This document shows, in pieces, positions 27,215-36,700 of a DNA stretch of 64,000 bases; within the stretch, counting starts at the first letter, position 1; each line of letters starts with the position of its first letter. Under the pieces are notes generated by a model. It searched no databases and had not been told where the DNA came from. It was given only the letters and a program-made list of their open reading frames with translations. The DNA comes from Streptomyces sp. NBC_00223. Its GTDB lineage: Bacteria > Actinomycetota > Actinomycetes > Streptomycetales > Streptomycetaceae. The position numbers and the translations under genes were made by a program. The stretch spans positions 2,356,001 to 2,420,000 of the forward strand of contig NZ_CP108109.1 in assembly GCF_036199905.1 (NCBI RefSeq), read 5' to 3'.

Positions 27215-30012
27215 CCCAAGTCTCCAACGAGCCCCGCTCCACCCAACCCGCCCCGACGGTACGCCCACCCGAGCCCGTACGGCCCGATCCCGCATCGGCG
27301 ACAACCCCGACGACGGCCGTACAGCCGCCCGCACACGCACGCGCCGCCCCGGTACTGGCAGACGTACGGCCGACGGCCGAGCCCACACCGGCGGACGCAC
27401 CGACGGCCGGGGCCGAACCGGCGGACATACAACCGGCCACGCACGCACAGCCGAACACCGCGTCCACCGCCCCCGCTCCTGCGGGCGTGCAGCCACCCGC
27501 GCGCGAACCGCAGACCGCGCAAGCAGCCGACCCCACGTCGGCCGACGTATCGCCAACTGCCGCGCCCGCGCAGGCGGACACCCATACGGCCGGAGACACA
27601 CCGGCGGCTGTACAGCCGCCCGCACACGCGCCGGTGGCGACACAGGCACCCGGCCACCGTCCGGCGGACGCACCGCCACGAACCGCCGCCTCCGCTCCAA
27701 CGGCCGTGCAGCCGCCCGCACACGCACCCGTCGGCTCGGTAATAGCGGCCTCCCGGGCGACTGACCAGGCAGTGGCGGCGGTACCGGCAGCCGACGTCGG
27801 CTCGGTACTGGCGGTCGCCCAGGCGACCGGCCGGGCAGCGGCGGACGCTCGGTCGCCCGCACACGCGCCGGTGGCGACACAGGCACCCGGCCACCGTCCG
27901 GCGGACGCACCGCCACGAACCGCCGCCTCCGCTCCAACGGCCGTGCAGCCGCCCGCACACGCACCCGTCGGCTCGGCACCGGCAGACGCATGGCCGACAG
28001 CCGGGGCCGAACTGGCGGCCGCCCAGGAGACCGACCGGATAGCGGCGGACGTACATCCGCCCGGGCCCGTACCGATGAGCACACCGGCGGAGGCGCGGGC
28101 GCCCGAGCCCGTAGGGGCGGATGTGCGGACGACTGCCGCGCCGGCCGCGCGGGCCGACGTAGAGGCGACCGCCGGAGGCGGGCGGCGGGCTTTGGCGTTG
28201 CGGTTGTTGGCCGCGCGGCGGCGGGCCGGGGGCGGGGAGCGGGGGATTCCGCGGCAGCCCAGGGACGGGCGCCCGCTGGAGTGCTCGGCAGAGCAGCGGC
28301 GCGTGTGGCTGGCGGAGCGGATGGGCGAGCCGGGCGTCGTGCCCCCGTCGACCGCCGCGCTGGCCCTCGAAGGGCCGCTCGAACCCGCCCGGCTGACCAC
28401 CGCGCTGGCCACCGTGGTGAACCGCCACCCGATCCTGCGCACCCGCTACACCGCGGAGGGCAGCGAGCCGCGCCAGATCCCGCCCGCCGCCCCCCTGACC
28501 CCGCGCGAGGCGAACGCCCTCGTGGACACGGTCGACCTCTCGGTCCTCCCCGAGGACGAGCGCGAGCCCGTCGCGCAGTCGCTCGCCGTGGAAGCGGGCG
28601 ACCACCGGTTCGACCTGGCCACCGGACCCATGCTGCGGCTGACCGTGCTGCGGCTGGCGCCCGACAGCCACCGGCTGCTGCTGGTCTGCCACCACATCGC
28701 GGCCGACGGGCGTTCGATGGAGATCCTGCTCGCCGAACTCGCCTCCGCCTACCGGGCGTTGGCAACGGACGCACAGCCGCCGCAGGCCCCGCCCGGCGCG
28801 GACCGGGCCGACTACGCGGACTACGCCGCCTGGTCCCGGCGCCGACTGGACCGGGTGCTGCCCGAACGGCTCGCGTACTGGCGCCACCGGCTGGCGGGCG
28901 CTCCCCCGCTGCTCGACGCCGATCTGCCCGCGCCGGCCCGCCGCCCCCACCCGGGCGAACGCCGTACCGCGACCGCGCTGGCCCACGTGGACGCCGCGAC
29001 ACTCGACCGGCTGCGTTCTGCGGGCGGCACCGGCAGCCAACTGACCGCGCACACCGCCCTGTTGGCCGGATTCCTGGTGCTGCTCGGCCGCTGTGCCGAC
29101 CGCGACGACCTGACGGTCGGCGTGGTCTGGGGCGGCCGTTCGCACCCCGAACTCGACGACGTGGTCGGCTGCTTCACCGATCTGCTGCCGCTGCGCGTCT
29201 CCGTGGCCGCCGCCCCGGACTTCGGCCGGCTGGCCGTACGGGTCCGGGACACGCTCGCCGCCGCCTTCGCCCAGGCGGCGCCCTTCGACCAGGTCGTCTC
29301 GGCCGTGGCACCCAGGCGCGCGCCGGGCGTGCACCCGCTGTTCCAGGTGCTGTTCGTACAGCGTGAGGAGGCGCTCACCTACCCCGACGATCCCGCGCAC
29401 GGCTGGGGCCCCGGCTTCGCCCAGCGTCCCTGGGGCCGCGAGGTGAACAGCACGGCCTACGACTTCACGCTCGCCGCCACGGTAGGGCCGGAGGGCGCCG
29501 AGTTGGTGCTGACGTATCCGCTGGAACGGTTCTCCCGGCAGGCGGTCGACCTGCTGGCCCAGGAGTTGACGGAGCTGTACGCGCTGCTCGCCGCCCGGCC
29601 GCAGGAGCCGGTGGGCGAGCTGCGGACCGCCGAGGCGTGGCGAAACCCGGAACGCGACCAGGACCGGGACCGGGACCTCAGCCGGGACCACGAGCCGGCC
29701 GCGGGTGACCTCCCGCCCGTACGTACCGCCGAAGCCGGGGACGGCGACCCGCCGCCCTCCGCCCGCGAAGCGGAGACCGTCGCCGAACTGCGGGCCCTGT
29801 GGCGCGAGGTGCTGGGCCGCGACGACGTCGACGACCACGGCGACCTGTTCGCGCTCGGCGGCGACTCGCTCGCCGTGGTCCGGATCGTCGCCCGGATCGA
29901 GGAGCGCTTCGGCGCGGAGGTGCCGATCCGGGTGTTCTTCGACTCCCCCACCCCGGCCGGCTTCGGCGCGGCCCTCACCGCTCTCCTGGAGGAGGAACGC
30001 CATGTCCGATGA
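27211..30012 (+). CDS. NRPS protein: condensation-carrier (no adenylation domain)
   Basis: Protein of 933 residues. Residues 1-310 are a low-complexity Ala/Pro/Thr/Val region built from internal duplications. Then a helix RRALALRLLAARRRAG and a condensation domain (about 345-775) with core motif CHHIAADGRSME (HHxxxDG intact), and a carrier domain (about 855-925) with LFALGGDSLAVV. There is no adenylation domain, so the PCP must be loaded in trans or the C domain must join the carrier-bound acyl starter to a partner. This places it as the step receiving the E1/E2-derived acyl group. It overlaps the next NRPS gene by 11 bp. Confidence 0.9.
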   Translation: MTQVSNEPRSTQPAPTVRPPEPVRPDPASATTPTTAVQPPAHARAAPVLADVRPTAEPTPADAPTAGAEPADIQPATHAQPNTASTAPAPAGVQPPAREPQTAQAADPTSADVSPTAAPAQADTHTAGDTPAAVQPPAHAPVATQAPGHRPADAPPRTAASAPTAVQPPAHAPVGSVIAASRATDQAVAAVPAADVGSVLAVAQATGRAAADARSPAHAPVATQAPGHRPADAPPRTAASAPTAVQPPAHAPVGSAPADAWPTAGAELAAAQETDRIAADVHPPGPVPMSTPAEARAPEPVGADVRTTAAPAARADVEATAGGGRRALALRLLAARRRAGGGERGIPRQPRDGRPLECSAEQRRVWLAERMGEPGVVPPSTAALALEGPLEPARLTTALATVVNRHPILRTRYTAEGSEPRQIPPAAPLTPREANALVDTVDLSVLPEDEREPVAQSLAVEAGDHRFDLATGPMLRLTVLRLAPDSHRLLLVCHHIAADGRSMEILLAELASAYRALATDAQPPQAPPGADRADYADYAAWSRRRLDRVLPERLAYWRHRLAGAPPLLDADLPAPARRPHPGERRTATALAHVDAATLDRLRSAGGTGSQLTAHTALLAGFLVLLGRCADRDDLTVGVVWGGRSHPELDDVVGCFTDLLPLRVSVAAAPDFGRLAVRVRDTLAAAFAQAAPFDQVVSAVAPRRAPGVHPLFQVLFVQREEALTYPDDPAHGWGPGFAQRPWGREVNSTAYDFTLAATVGPEGAELVLTYPLERFSRQAVDLLAQELTELYALLAARPQEPVGELRTAEAWRNPERDQDRDRDLSRDHEPAAGDLPPVRTAEAGDGDPPPSAREAETVAELRALWREVLGRDDVDDHGDLFALGGDSLAVVRIVARIEERFGAEVPIRVFFDSPTPAGFGAALTALLEEERHVR
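27617..27739. repeat. 123-bp in-frame direct repeat, copy 1
   Basis: Identical to 27854-27976 (offset 237 bp, a multiple of three). It encodes an APVATQAPGHRP-containing segment of the low-complexity region of the C-PCP protein. Shorter related copies are visible near 27317. Confidence 0.92.
27854..27976. repeat. 123-bp in-frame direct repeat, copy 2
   Basis: Exact second copy of 27617-27739. Multiple-of-three spacing keeps the NRPS reading frame, indicating growth of the linker by slippage or recombination. Confidence 0.92.
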
Positions 30013-33000
30013 AGCCGGCGGCATCCCCGCGTACGACACGGCCGGCCCGGACGGCGCTCAGGGTACGGGCGCCTCGGGCGGTCCCGAGCGCGAATACCCC
30101 CTCACGCCGGTCCAGGAGCGCATGTGGTTCCTCCAGCGCCTCGACCCGGACGACACCTCGGAGAACCTGGCCACCGTACGGCGGGTGACCGGCGGCCTGG
30201 ACGTCGCGGCGCTGCGGCGTGCGGTGGACACCGTGGTCGCCCGGCACGAGCCGCTGCGCGCGTCCTTCCACGAGGTGGAGGGCGCGCCCGTGCAGCGGGT
30301 GGCCGCCCGCGCCCATGTCCCCGTGGAGCTGCACGATCTGCGCGGCGCCGCCGACCCGCAGGGCGAGGCCGAACGCGCCGCCGTACGGCGGGGCGCCGAG
30401 CCGTACCGGATGGACCGGGGTCCGCTGCTGCGGGTGGCGCTCTACCGCACCGCCGAGGACGCGTACGTACTGCTGCTCGGCGCCCACCACTTGGTCTCCG
30501 ACGGGTGGTCGATCCAACTCCTGCTCGACGAGCTGACCGCCGTGCACACGGCCGCCGTTGTGGGACGGGAGGCCGAACTGCCCCCGCTCAAGGGGAGTTT
30601 CGGCGACCACGTGATGTGGCAGCGGGCCCGGGCCACGGGGCCGGCCGCCGACCGGGCCCTGGCGTACTGGACCGCTGAGTTGGCCGCGCCGCCCGGCCCC
30701 GGGCTGCCGTTCGCGCCGGCCCCCGGGCCGGGCGGGCGGGCGGCGGACGCCGAGCCGGTCAGGACCCGGATACCGGCGGCCGCCGCGGCCGCCGTCGAAG
30801 GGCTGGCCCGGACGCACGGCTGCACCCCCTTCATGGCGTGGCTCGCCCTGTACCAGGTGCTCGTCGCCCGGCACACCGGCCAGCGGGACATCGTGGTCGG
30901 CGCGCCCACGGCCGGACGCGAACGCGTCGAGGACGAGGCGCTGGCGGGCTGCTTCACCGCCGTCCTGCCGCTGCGCGCGGATCTCGGCGACAAGGTGACC
31001 TTCGCCGGCCTGCTGGAACGCACCCGGGAGACCGTCACGGGCGCGCTCACCCACCCGCAGGTGCCGTACGAGCAACTTCTCGGCGCGCTCGGCACGGCCC
31101 GGGACGGCGACCAACGCCAGCTGTTCCGCACGTGGTTCAACCTCCACACCGAGGCGGCCCTCGGCCGGACGGGTACGGATCAGGGGGCCGGCCCGGTCCT
31201 GGAGCCGGTGCCGGGCGACCCGCCGCCCAGCCCCTACGACCTCTCCCTCGACGCCTGGCCCGCGCCCGACGGCCTTGACCTCGTCCTCACCTTCGACCCG
31301 GCGGTGCTCGACGGCGCCACCGCCCGGACCGTACTCGACCGGCTCCCACTGCTCGCCGAGGCCGCCGTCCGCGAGCCGCACCTGCCGGTGGCCGAACTGC
31401 CCCTGCTGGCACCGGGCGAACACGGCTCCCTGCTGTTCGGCCCGCCCCTGGAGGGCTCGGCCCTGACGGGCGGTACGACGGCCGGGGCCGCAACGGGTAC
31501 GACGGCCGACGCCACATCCGGCGCTACGACCGCCGGGCCGACGGCGGGCCCGGCCACCGGGCAGCCGACCACCGACCGGAACGCCGGACCGGACACGGCC
31601 ACGTCCGAAGCCACGGTCGGCGCCACGCCCGCCGGGCCAGCCGCCTACCGAGACGGTGGGCCAGACGCGGCCACATCTGCCGCCACGACCGGCACCACGC
31701 CCACCGAACCGACCACCGACCGGAACGCCGGACCGGACGCGGCCACGTCCGAAACCACGGTCGGCGCCACGCCCGCCGGGCCGGTCGCCGGGCCCACCGC
31801 CGACGCCACCACCCGCCCCGAACTCGCCACCGTCGTCGCGCTGTTGACGCGGCAGGCCGAGCTTACGCCCGACGCGCCCGCCGTCGAGGACGGCGAACGC
31901 GCCCTGACGTATCGCCAACTGCTCGCGGCCGCGCGCGCGGTGGCCGGTCGGCTGACCCGGCTCGGGGTGCGTCCCGGTACGCCCGTCGGGCTGTGCGGCG
32001 GGCGCAGTGCCGAGACGGTCGCGGGGATGCTGGGCGTGCTGCTGGCCGGACACGCCTATCTGCCGCTCGACCCCGCCCTGCCGCCGGACCGGCTGCGGGA
32101 CATGCTGGCCGCGGCGGGCGCCACCGCCGTCCTGGCCGAGGGCGGCGCGGAGCCCGCGGACTGCGCCGTCCCCGTGGCCGTACTGCCCCCGGTCGAGGCG
32201 GCCGAGGGCGGCGAACTGCCGCCCGGCCCCGGGCCCGACGCCCTCGCCTATGTGCTGTACACCTCGGGCTCCACCGGTGAGCCGAAGGCCGTCGCCGTCC
32301 CGCACCGGGCGCTCGCGGCCCGGGTCGACTGGATGCGTACGGCGTACCGGCTCGCGCCCGGCGACCGGGTGCTGCAATTCGCCGCGCTGGGCTTCGACAC
32401 GCACGTCGAGGAGATCTTCCCCGCGCTCACCGCCGGGGCCACCGTCGTGCTGCTGCCCGTGCCCTCCGCCGAGCTGCCCGACTGGCTGGGCGGCCCGGCC
32501 GGCCGTACGGTCACCGTGCTCGACCTGCCCACCGCGTACTGGCAGGAACTGGTCGACGCCGGGCCCGCGGTGGGCTGGCCGCCCGCGCTGCGGACCGTGG
32601 TGCTCGGCGGGGACCAGGCGCAGAGCGCCGGGGTGGCGGCCTGGCGGAAGCGGTTCGGCGACCGGGTCGAGCTGTGGAACACCTACGGGCCCACCGAGGC
32701 GACCGTCATCGCCACCGCCACCCGCCTCGGCCCGGTCGACGCGCTCACCCGGCCCGGCATCGGACTGCCGCTGAGCGGCACCGGAGCCTATGTGCTCGAC
32801 CCGGCCCGGCGCCCGGTGCCGCCCGGGGTGCCGGGCGAACTGTGGCTCTCCGGCGCCGGCCTCGCCGACGGCTACCTCGGCCGGCCTGAACTGACGGGTG
32901 AGCGCTTCGCCGCCGATCCGTACGGCCCGCCGGGCGGCCGGATGTACGCGACCGGCGACCTGGCCAGGGTCCGCCCGGACGGCACCCTGGAGTTCCTGGG

Positions 33001-33748
33001 GCGCGGCGACCGGCAGATCAAGGTACGCGGCCACCGGGTGGAGCCCGCCGAGGTGGAGGCCGCGCTGCTGCGTCACCCGGGCGTGGCCCAGGCCGTGGTG
33101 GACCTGCACGACGACGCGGGATGGCAGTCGCTGACCGCCTGGGTGGTCCGCCGCCCGGCGCCCGCGGAGCCCGACCGTGCCGACCCCGCAGGGCCCGGCG
33201 GTACCGACCCCGCGGAGCCCAGCCGTAGCGACCCCGCAGAACCGGACCGCACCGGACCCGACCGCGCCGGACCCGACCGCGCCGAGCTGCTGCGGCACCT
33301 GCGCGGGCTCCTGCCCGCCCATCTCGTGCCGGACTCCTGCGTGTTCCTCGACCGGCTGCCGCTCACCGTCCGCGGCAAGGTCGACCGGGCGGCGCTGCCC
33401 GCACCCGGCGCCGGGGGGCCCGCCGAGACGGCCGGCGTCCCGTACACCGCGCCGCGGACCGACGCGGAGCACCTGGTCGCCGAGGCGTGGGCGGATGTGC
33501 TCGGGCTGACCCGGGTGGGCGCGTTCGACGACTTCTTCGCCCTCGGCGGGCACTCGCTGCTCGCCACCCGGGTGCTCGCCCGGCTGCGTTCCGCCCTCGG
33601 TATCGACCTGCCCGTGCGGATCCTGTTCGGCGCGACGACCGTGGAGGGCACCGCGGCCGCCGTCGAGGAACTGCTGCTCGCCGAGATCGAGGCGTTGAGC
33701 GACGCCGAGGTCGAGACCCTGATCGAGGAAGGAACCCCGGCCGGATGA
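30002..33748 (+). CDS. NRPS module C-A-PCP
   Basis: Protein of 1248 residues. The condensation domain (about 33-460) has AHHLVSDGWSIQ. A Thr/Ala/Pro-repeat linker (about 490-610) joins it to an adenylation domain (about 615-1115) with A3 LAYVLYTSGSTGEPKA, A5 LWNTYGPTEATV, A7 YATGDLARVRPDG, A8 GRGDRQIKVRGHRVEPAE and A10 LTVRGKVDRAALP. The PCP reads DDFFALGGHSLLATR. By alignment in my head to GrsA the pocket residues read D-T-E-D-V-G-T-V-I; the two acids (239, 278) suggest a basic amino acid such as Lys, Orn or Arg, with low confidence. It has the same extended C-terminal tail as the free carrier protein. ATG 30002 follows GGAGGAGG and overlaps the previous gene by 11 bp. Confidence 0.93.
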   Translation: MSDEAGGIPAYDTAGPDGAQGTGASGGPEREYPLTPVQERMWFLQRLDPDDTSENLATVRRVTGGLDVAALRRAVDTVVARHEPLRASFHEVEGAPVQRVAARAHVPVELHDLRGAADPQGEAERAAVRRGAEPYRMDRGPLLRVALYRTAEDAYVLLLGAHHLVSDGWSIQLLLDELTAVHTAAVVGREAELPPLKGSFGDHVMWQRARATGPAADRALAYWTAELAAPPGPGLPFAPAPGPGGRAADAEPVRTRIPAAAAAAVEGLARTHGCTPFMAWLALYQVLVARHTGQRDIVVGAPTAGRERVEDEALAGCFTAVLPLRADLGDKVTFAGLLERTRETVTGALTHPQVPYEQLLGALGTARDGDQRQLFRTWFNLHTEAALGRTGTDQGAGPVLEPVPGDPPPSPYDLSLDAWPAPDGLDLVLTFDPAVLDGATARTVLDRLPLLAEAAVREPHLPVAELPLLAPGEHGSLLFGPPLEGSALTGGTTAGAATGTTADATSGATTAGPTAGPATGQPTTDRNAGPDTATSEATVGATPAGPAAYRDGGPDAATSAATTGTTPTEPTTDRNAGPDAATSETTVGATPAGPVAGPTADATTRPELATVVALLTRQAELTPDAPAVEDGERALTYRQLLAAARAVAGRLTRLGVRPGTPVGLCGGRSAETVAGMLGVLLAGHAYLPLDPALPPDRLRDMLAAAGATAVLAEGGAEPADCAVPVAVLPPVEAAEGGELPPGPGPDALAYVLYTSGSTGEPKAVAVPHRALAARVDWMRTAYRLAPGDRVLQFAALGFDTHVEEIFPALTAGATVVLLPVPSAELPDWLGGPAGRTVTVLDLPTAYWQELVDAGPAVGWPPALRTVVLGGDQAQSAGVAAWRKRFGDRVELWNTYGPTEATVIATATRLGPVDALTRPGIGLPLSGTGAYVLDPARRPVPPGVPGELWLSGAGLADGYLGRPELTGERFAADPYGPPGGRMYATGDLARVRPDGTLEFLGRGDRQIKVRGHRVEPAEVEAALLRHPGVAQAVVDLHDDAGWQSLTAWVVRRPAPAEPDRADPAGPGGTDPAEPSRSDPAEPDRTGPDRAGPDRAELLRHLRGLLPAHLVPDSCVFLDRLPLTVRGKVDRAALPAPGAGGPAETAGVPYTAPRTDAEHLVAEAWADVLGLTRVGAFDDFFALGGHSLLATRVLARLRSALGIDLPVRILFGATTVEGTAAAVEELLLAEIEALSDAEVETLIEEGTPAG

Positions 33749-36700
33749 CGACGACCACTCCCAAGCCCCAGGATGACCGGCCGACCGGCACCGCGCCGCC
33801 CGCCGGAGCGGCGGCGGCCAGGGCCGAACTGCTGGCCCGCAGGCTGCGGGCCGCGCGGTCGGCGGTGGGGACGCCCCGGCTGACCGTGCCGCGCAGGCCG
33901 GCCGGTGAGCAGCCGCCGCCGTCCTTCGCGCAGGAGCGGCTGTGGTTCATGGACCAGCTCGTGCCGGGCTCGACCGCGTACACGATCCCCCAGGTGCTGC
34001 GGCTGCGCGGGACCGTCGACGCCGACCGTCTTTCGCGCGCGGTGGACCGGCTGGTCGCGCGGCACGAGAGTCTGCGCACCCGCTTCCCCGCCGGTCCCGA
34101 CGGCTCCCCGCTGGCCGTCGTCGAAGCCGACGGGGGTGTACGGCTCACCGTCCGCGCCACCGCGCCCGGACTCGGCCCGGCCGAACGGGAGCGGGAGCTG
34201 ACGCGGTGGATCGACGAGCAGGTGGGCCGGCCCTTCGACCTGGCCACCGGCCCGGTGCTGCGCGCGGCCCTGCTGAGCGCGCCCGGTGACCCGGCCGCGG
34301 GTGACGACGAGGGCGAACAGGTTCTCGTCCTGGTGCACCACCACATCGTGTCCGACGGCTGGTCCAGCGAGCTCTTCCTGCGCGAACTGCTCGCCGCCTA
34401 CCGCGAGGACCGCGCCCCGGCCATCGGCGAGGACCCCGAACCACCGGTCCGCTACGGCGACTTCGCCGCCTGGCAGCGGTCCCGCTACCAGGGCGCGGTC
34501 CGCGAGGCCGACCTCGCGCACTGGCGGCAGCGGCTGGCCGGGGTGCCCCCGCTCGACCTGCCCACGGACTTCACCCGGCCGGCCGAGCCGAGCTTCCGCG
34601 GTGCAGGCCACGGCATCGGTATCGACCGGGAGTTGAGCAAGGCGCTGCTCGCCCTCGGCGCGGCCCGGGGCGCCACGCCCTACATGACGCTGCTCGCCGC
34701 CTATCAAGTGCTGCTCTCGCGCTGGTGCGGGCAGCAGGACTTCGCGGTCGGCTCGACCGTGGCGGGCCGTACGCTGCCCGAACTGGAGCCGCTGACCGGC
34801 CTGTTCGCCAACGTCCTGGCGCTGCGCGCCGATCTGACCGGCGACCCGTCCTTCACCGCCCTGCTGACCGCCACGCGGGAACGCTTCCTGGAGGACATGG
34901 TCCACCAGGAGATGCCCTTCGAGCAGCTGGTGGACGAGCTGGGCCTGCCCCGCGACCTCAGCCGGCCGCCGGTCTTCCAGACGTCCTTCACGCTGCTCAA
35001 CTACGAGCGGACCAAGACCACGGGGGACGCCGCAGCGACGGACCCGGACGCCCTCACGGCCGAGTACCGCCCCGCCCTCACCAGCTCCACCCGCTTCGAC
35101 GTCGAGCTGTATCTGCGGCAGGACGGCGAGGAGGTGAACGGGTTCTTCACCTTCGGCACCGACCTGTTCCGCGAAGAGACCATCGCCCGGCTGGCCGGCA
35201 CCTTCGAGCGGCTGCTGCGGCAGATCGTGCTCCACCCGGACCTGCCGGTCTCCCGCCTCGACCTGATGGACGAGGCCGAGCGGCGGACCGTACTGCACGA
35301 GTGGAACGACACCGCGCGGGAACTCGACGGACCCCGTACCCTGCACGGCCCCATCGAGGAGCGGGCCGCCCGCACCCCGGACGCCGTCTGCCTGGTGGTG
35401 GACGGCCCCGAACCCGGAGCCCCAGCAGAGGAGTTGACATACCGTCAACTCAACGACAGGGCAGCCGCGCTGGCCGCCCGACTGCGCCGCGCCGGGGTCG
35501 GACCGGGCGCGGTGGTGGCGGTGTGCGCCGAGCGGTCCTGGCATCTGGTCGCCGCGCTGCTCGGCATCCTCAAGGCGGGCGCGGCCTATCTGCCGCTCGA
35601 CCCCGACCACCCCGAGCAGCGGCTGGCCGGCATGGTGGAGGACGCCGAACCCGTCGTACTGCTGGCGCAGGACGCCGTACGCGACCGGCTGCCGGAGACA
35701 CTGCCCGCCGGCACCCAGGTGCTGAGCCTGGACGACGCCAGGCTGTGGGAGCCGTCAGAAAGCGGTACGGACGACGCCGGACCGTCCCACGCCGGGCCGG
35801 ACGACGCCGCCTATGTCATCTTCACCTCCGGTTCGACCGGCCGGCCCAAGGGCGTCGTCAACACCCACGGCGGCATCCACAACCGGCTGGACTGGATGCA
35901 GCGCGCCTACCCGATCGGCGACGGCGACACCCTCCTGCAGAAGACCCCGGCCGCCTTCGACGTGTCCGTGTGGGAGCTGTTCTGGCCGCTGCGCGAAGGC
36001 GCGCGGCTGGTGATGGCCCGCCCCGGCGGCCACAAGGACGGCGGCTATCTGCGGGACACCGTGATACGCCACGGCGTGACCGTGATCCACTTCGTCCCGT
36101 CGATGCTGGCGGTCTTCCTCGCCGAGGAGGACGTCGAGCGGTGCACGAGCCTGCGGCACATGATGTGCAGCGGCGAGGAGCTGCCCGCCGACCTCGCCCG
36201 CCGGCTGCTCGACCGGCTCGGCGGCTGCGCCCTGCACAACCTCTACGGGCCCACCGAGGCCGCCGTGGACTGCACCTCGTGGACCTGCACCGCCGAGAAC
36301 CTGGCCGGGCTGCGCCGTACCCCCATCGGGCGGCCGATCCAGAACACGCGGACGTATCTGCTCGACCCGCACGGCACCCCCGTACCCGTCGGCATGCCCG
36401 GTGAACTGCACATCGCCGGAGCCGGGGTGGCACGCGGCTATCTCGGGCTGCCCGAGCTGACCGCGCAGCGCTTCCGTGACGACCCGTGGGGCCCGCCGGG
36501 CAGCCGGATGTACGCCAGCGGCGACCTCGCCCGGTATCTGCCGGACGGCACGATCGAGTACCTGGGCCGGACCGACCAGCAGGTCAAGCTGCACGGCCTG
36601 CGGATCGAGCTCGGCGAGATCGAGTCCGCGCTGCGCGCCCTGCCGGAGGTCGCCGACGCCGCCGCGACGATCCGCGAGGACCGCCCGGGCGACCGGCGGC

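Noticed and set aside
25453-30039. Long open frame of 1528 codons on the minus strand across E2 and the C-PCP gene
   Set aside because: Residues are Arg/Gly/Pro-rich without domains; it is the stop-poor antisense frame expected in very GC-rich coding DNA.
29975-33553. Long minus-strand open frame of 1192 codons opposite the C-A-PCP gene
   Set aside because: Same antisense artefact. The plus strand has all C, A and PCP motifs.
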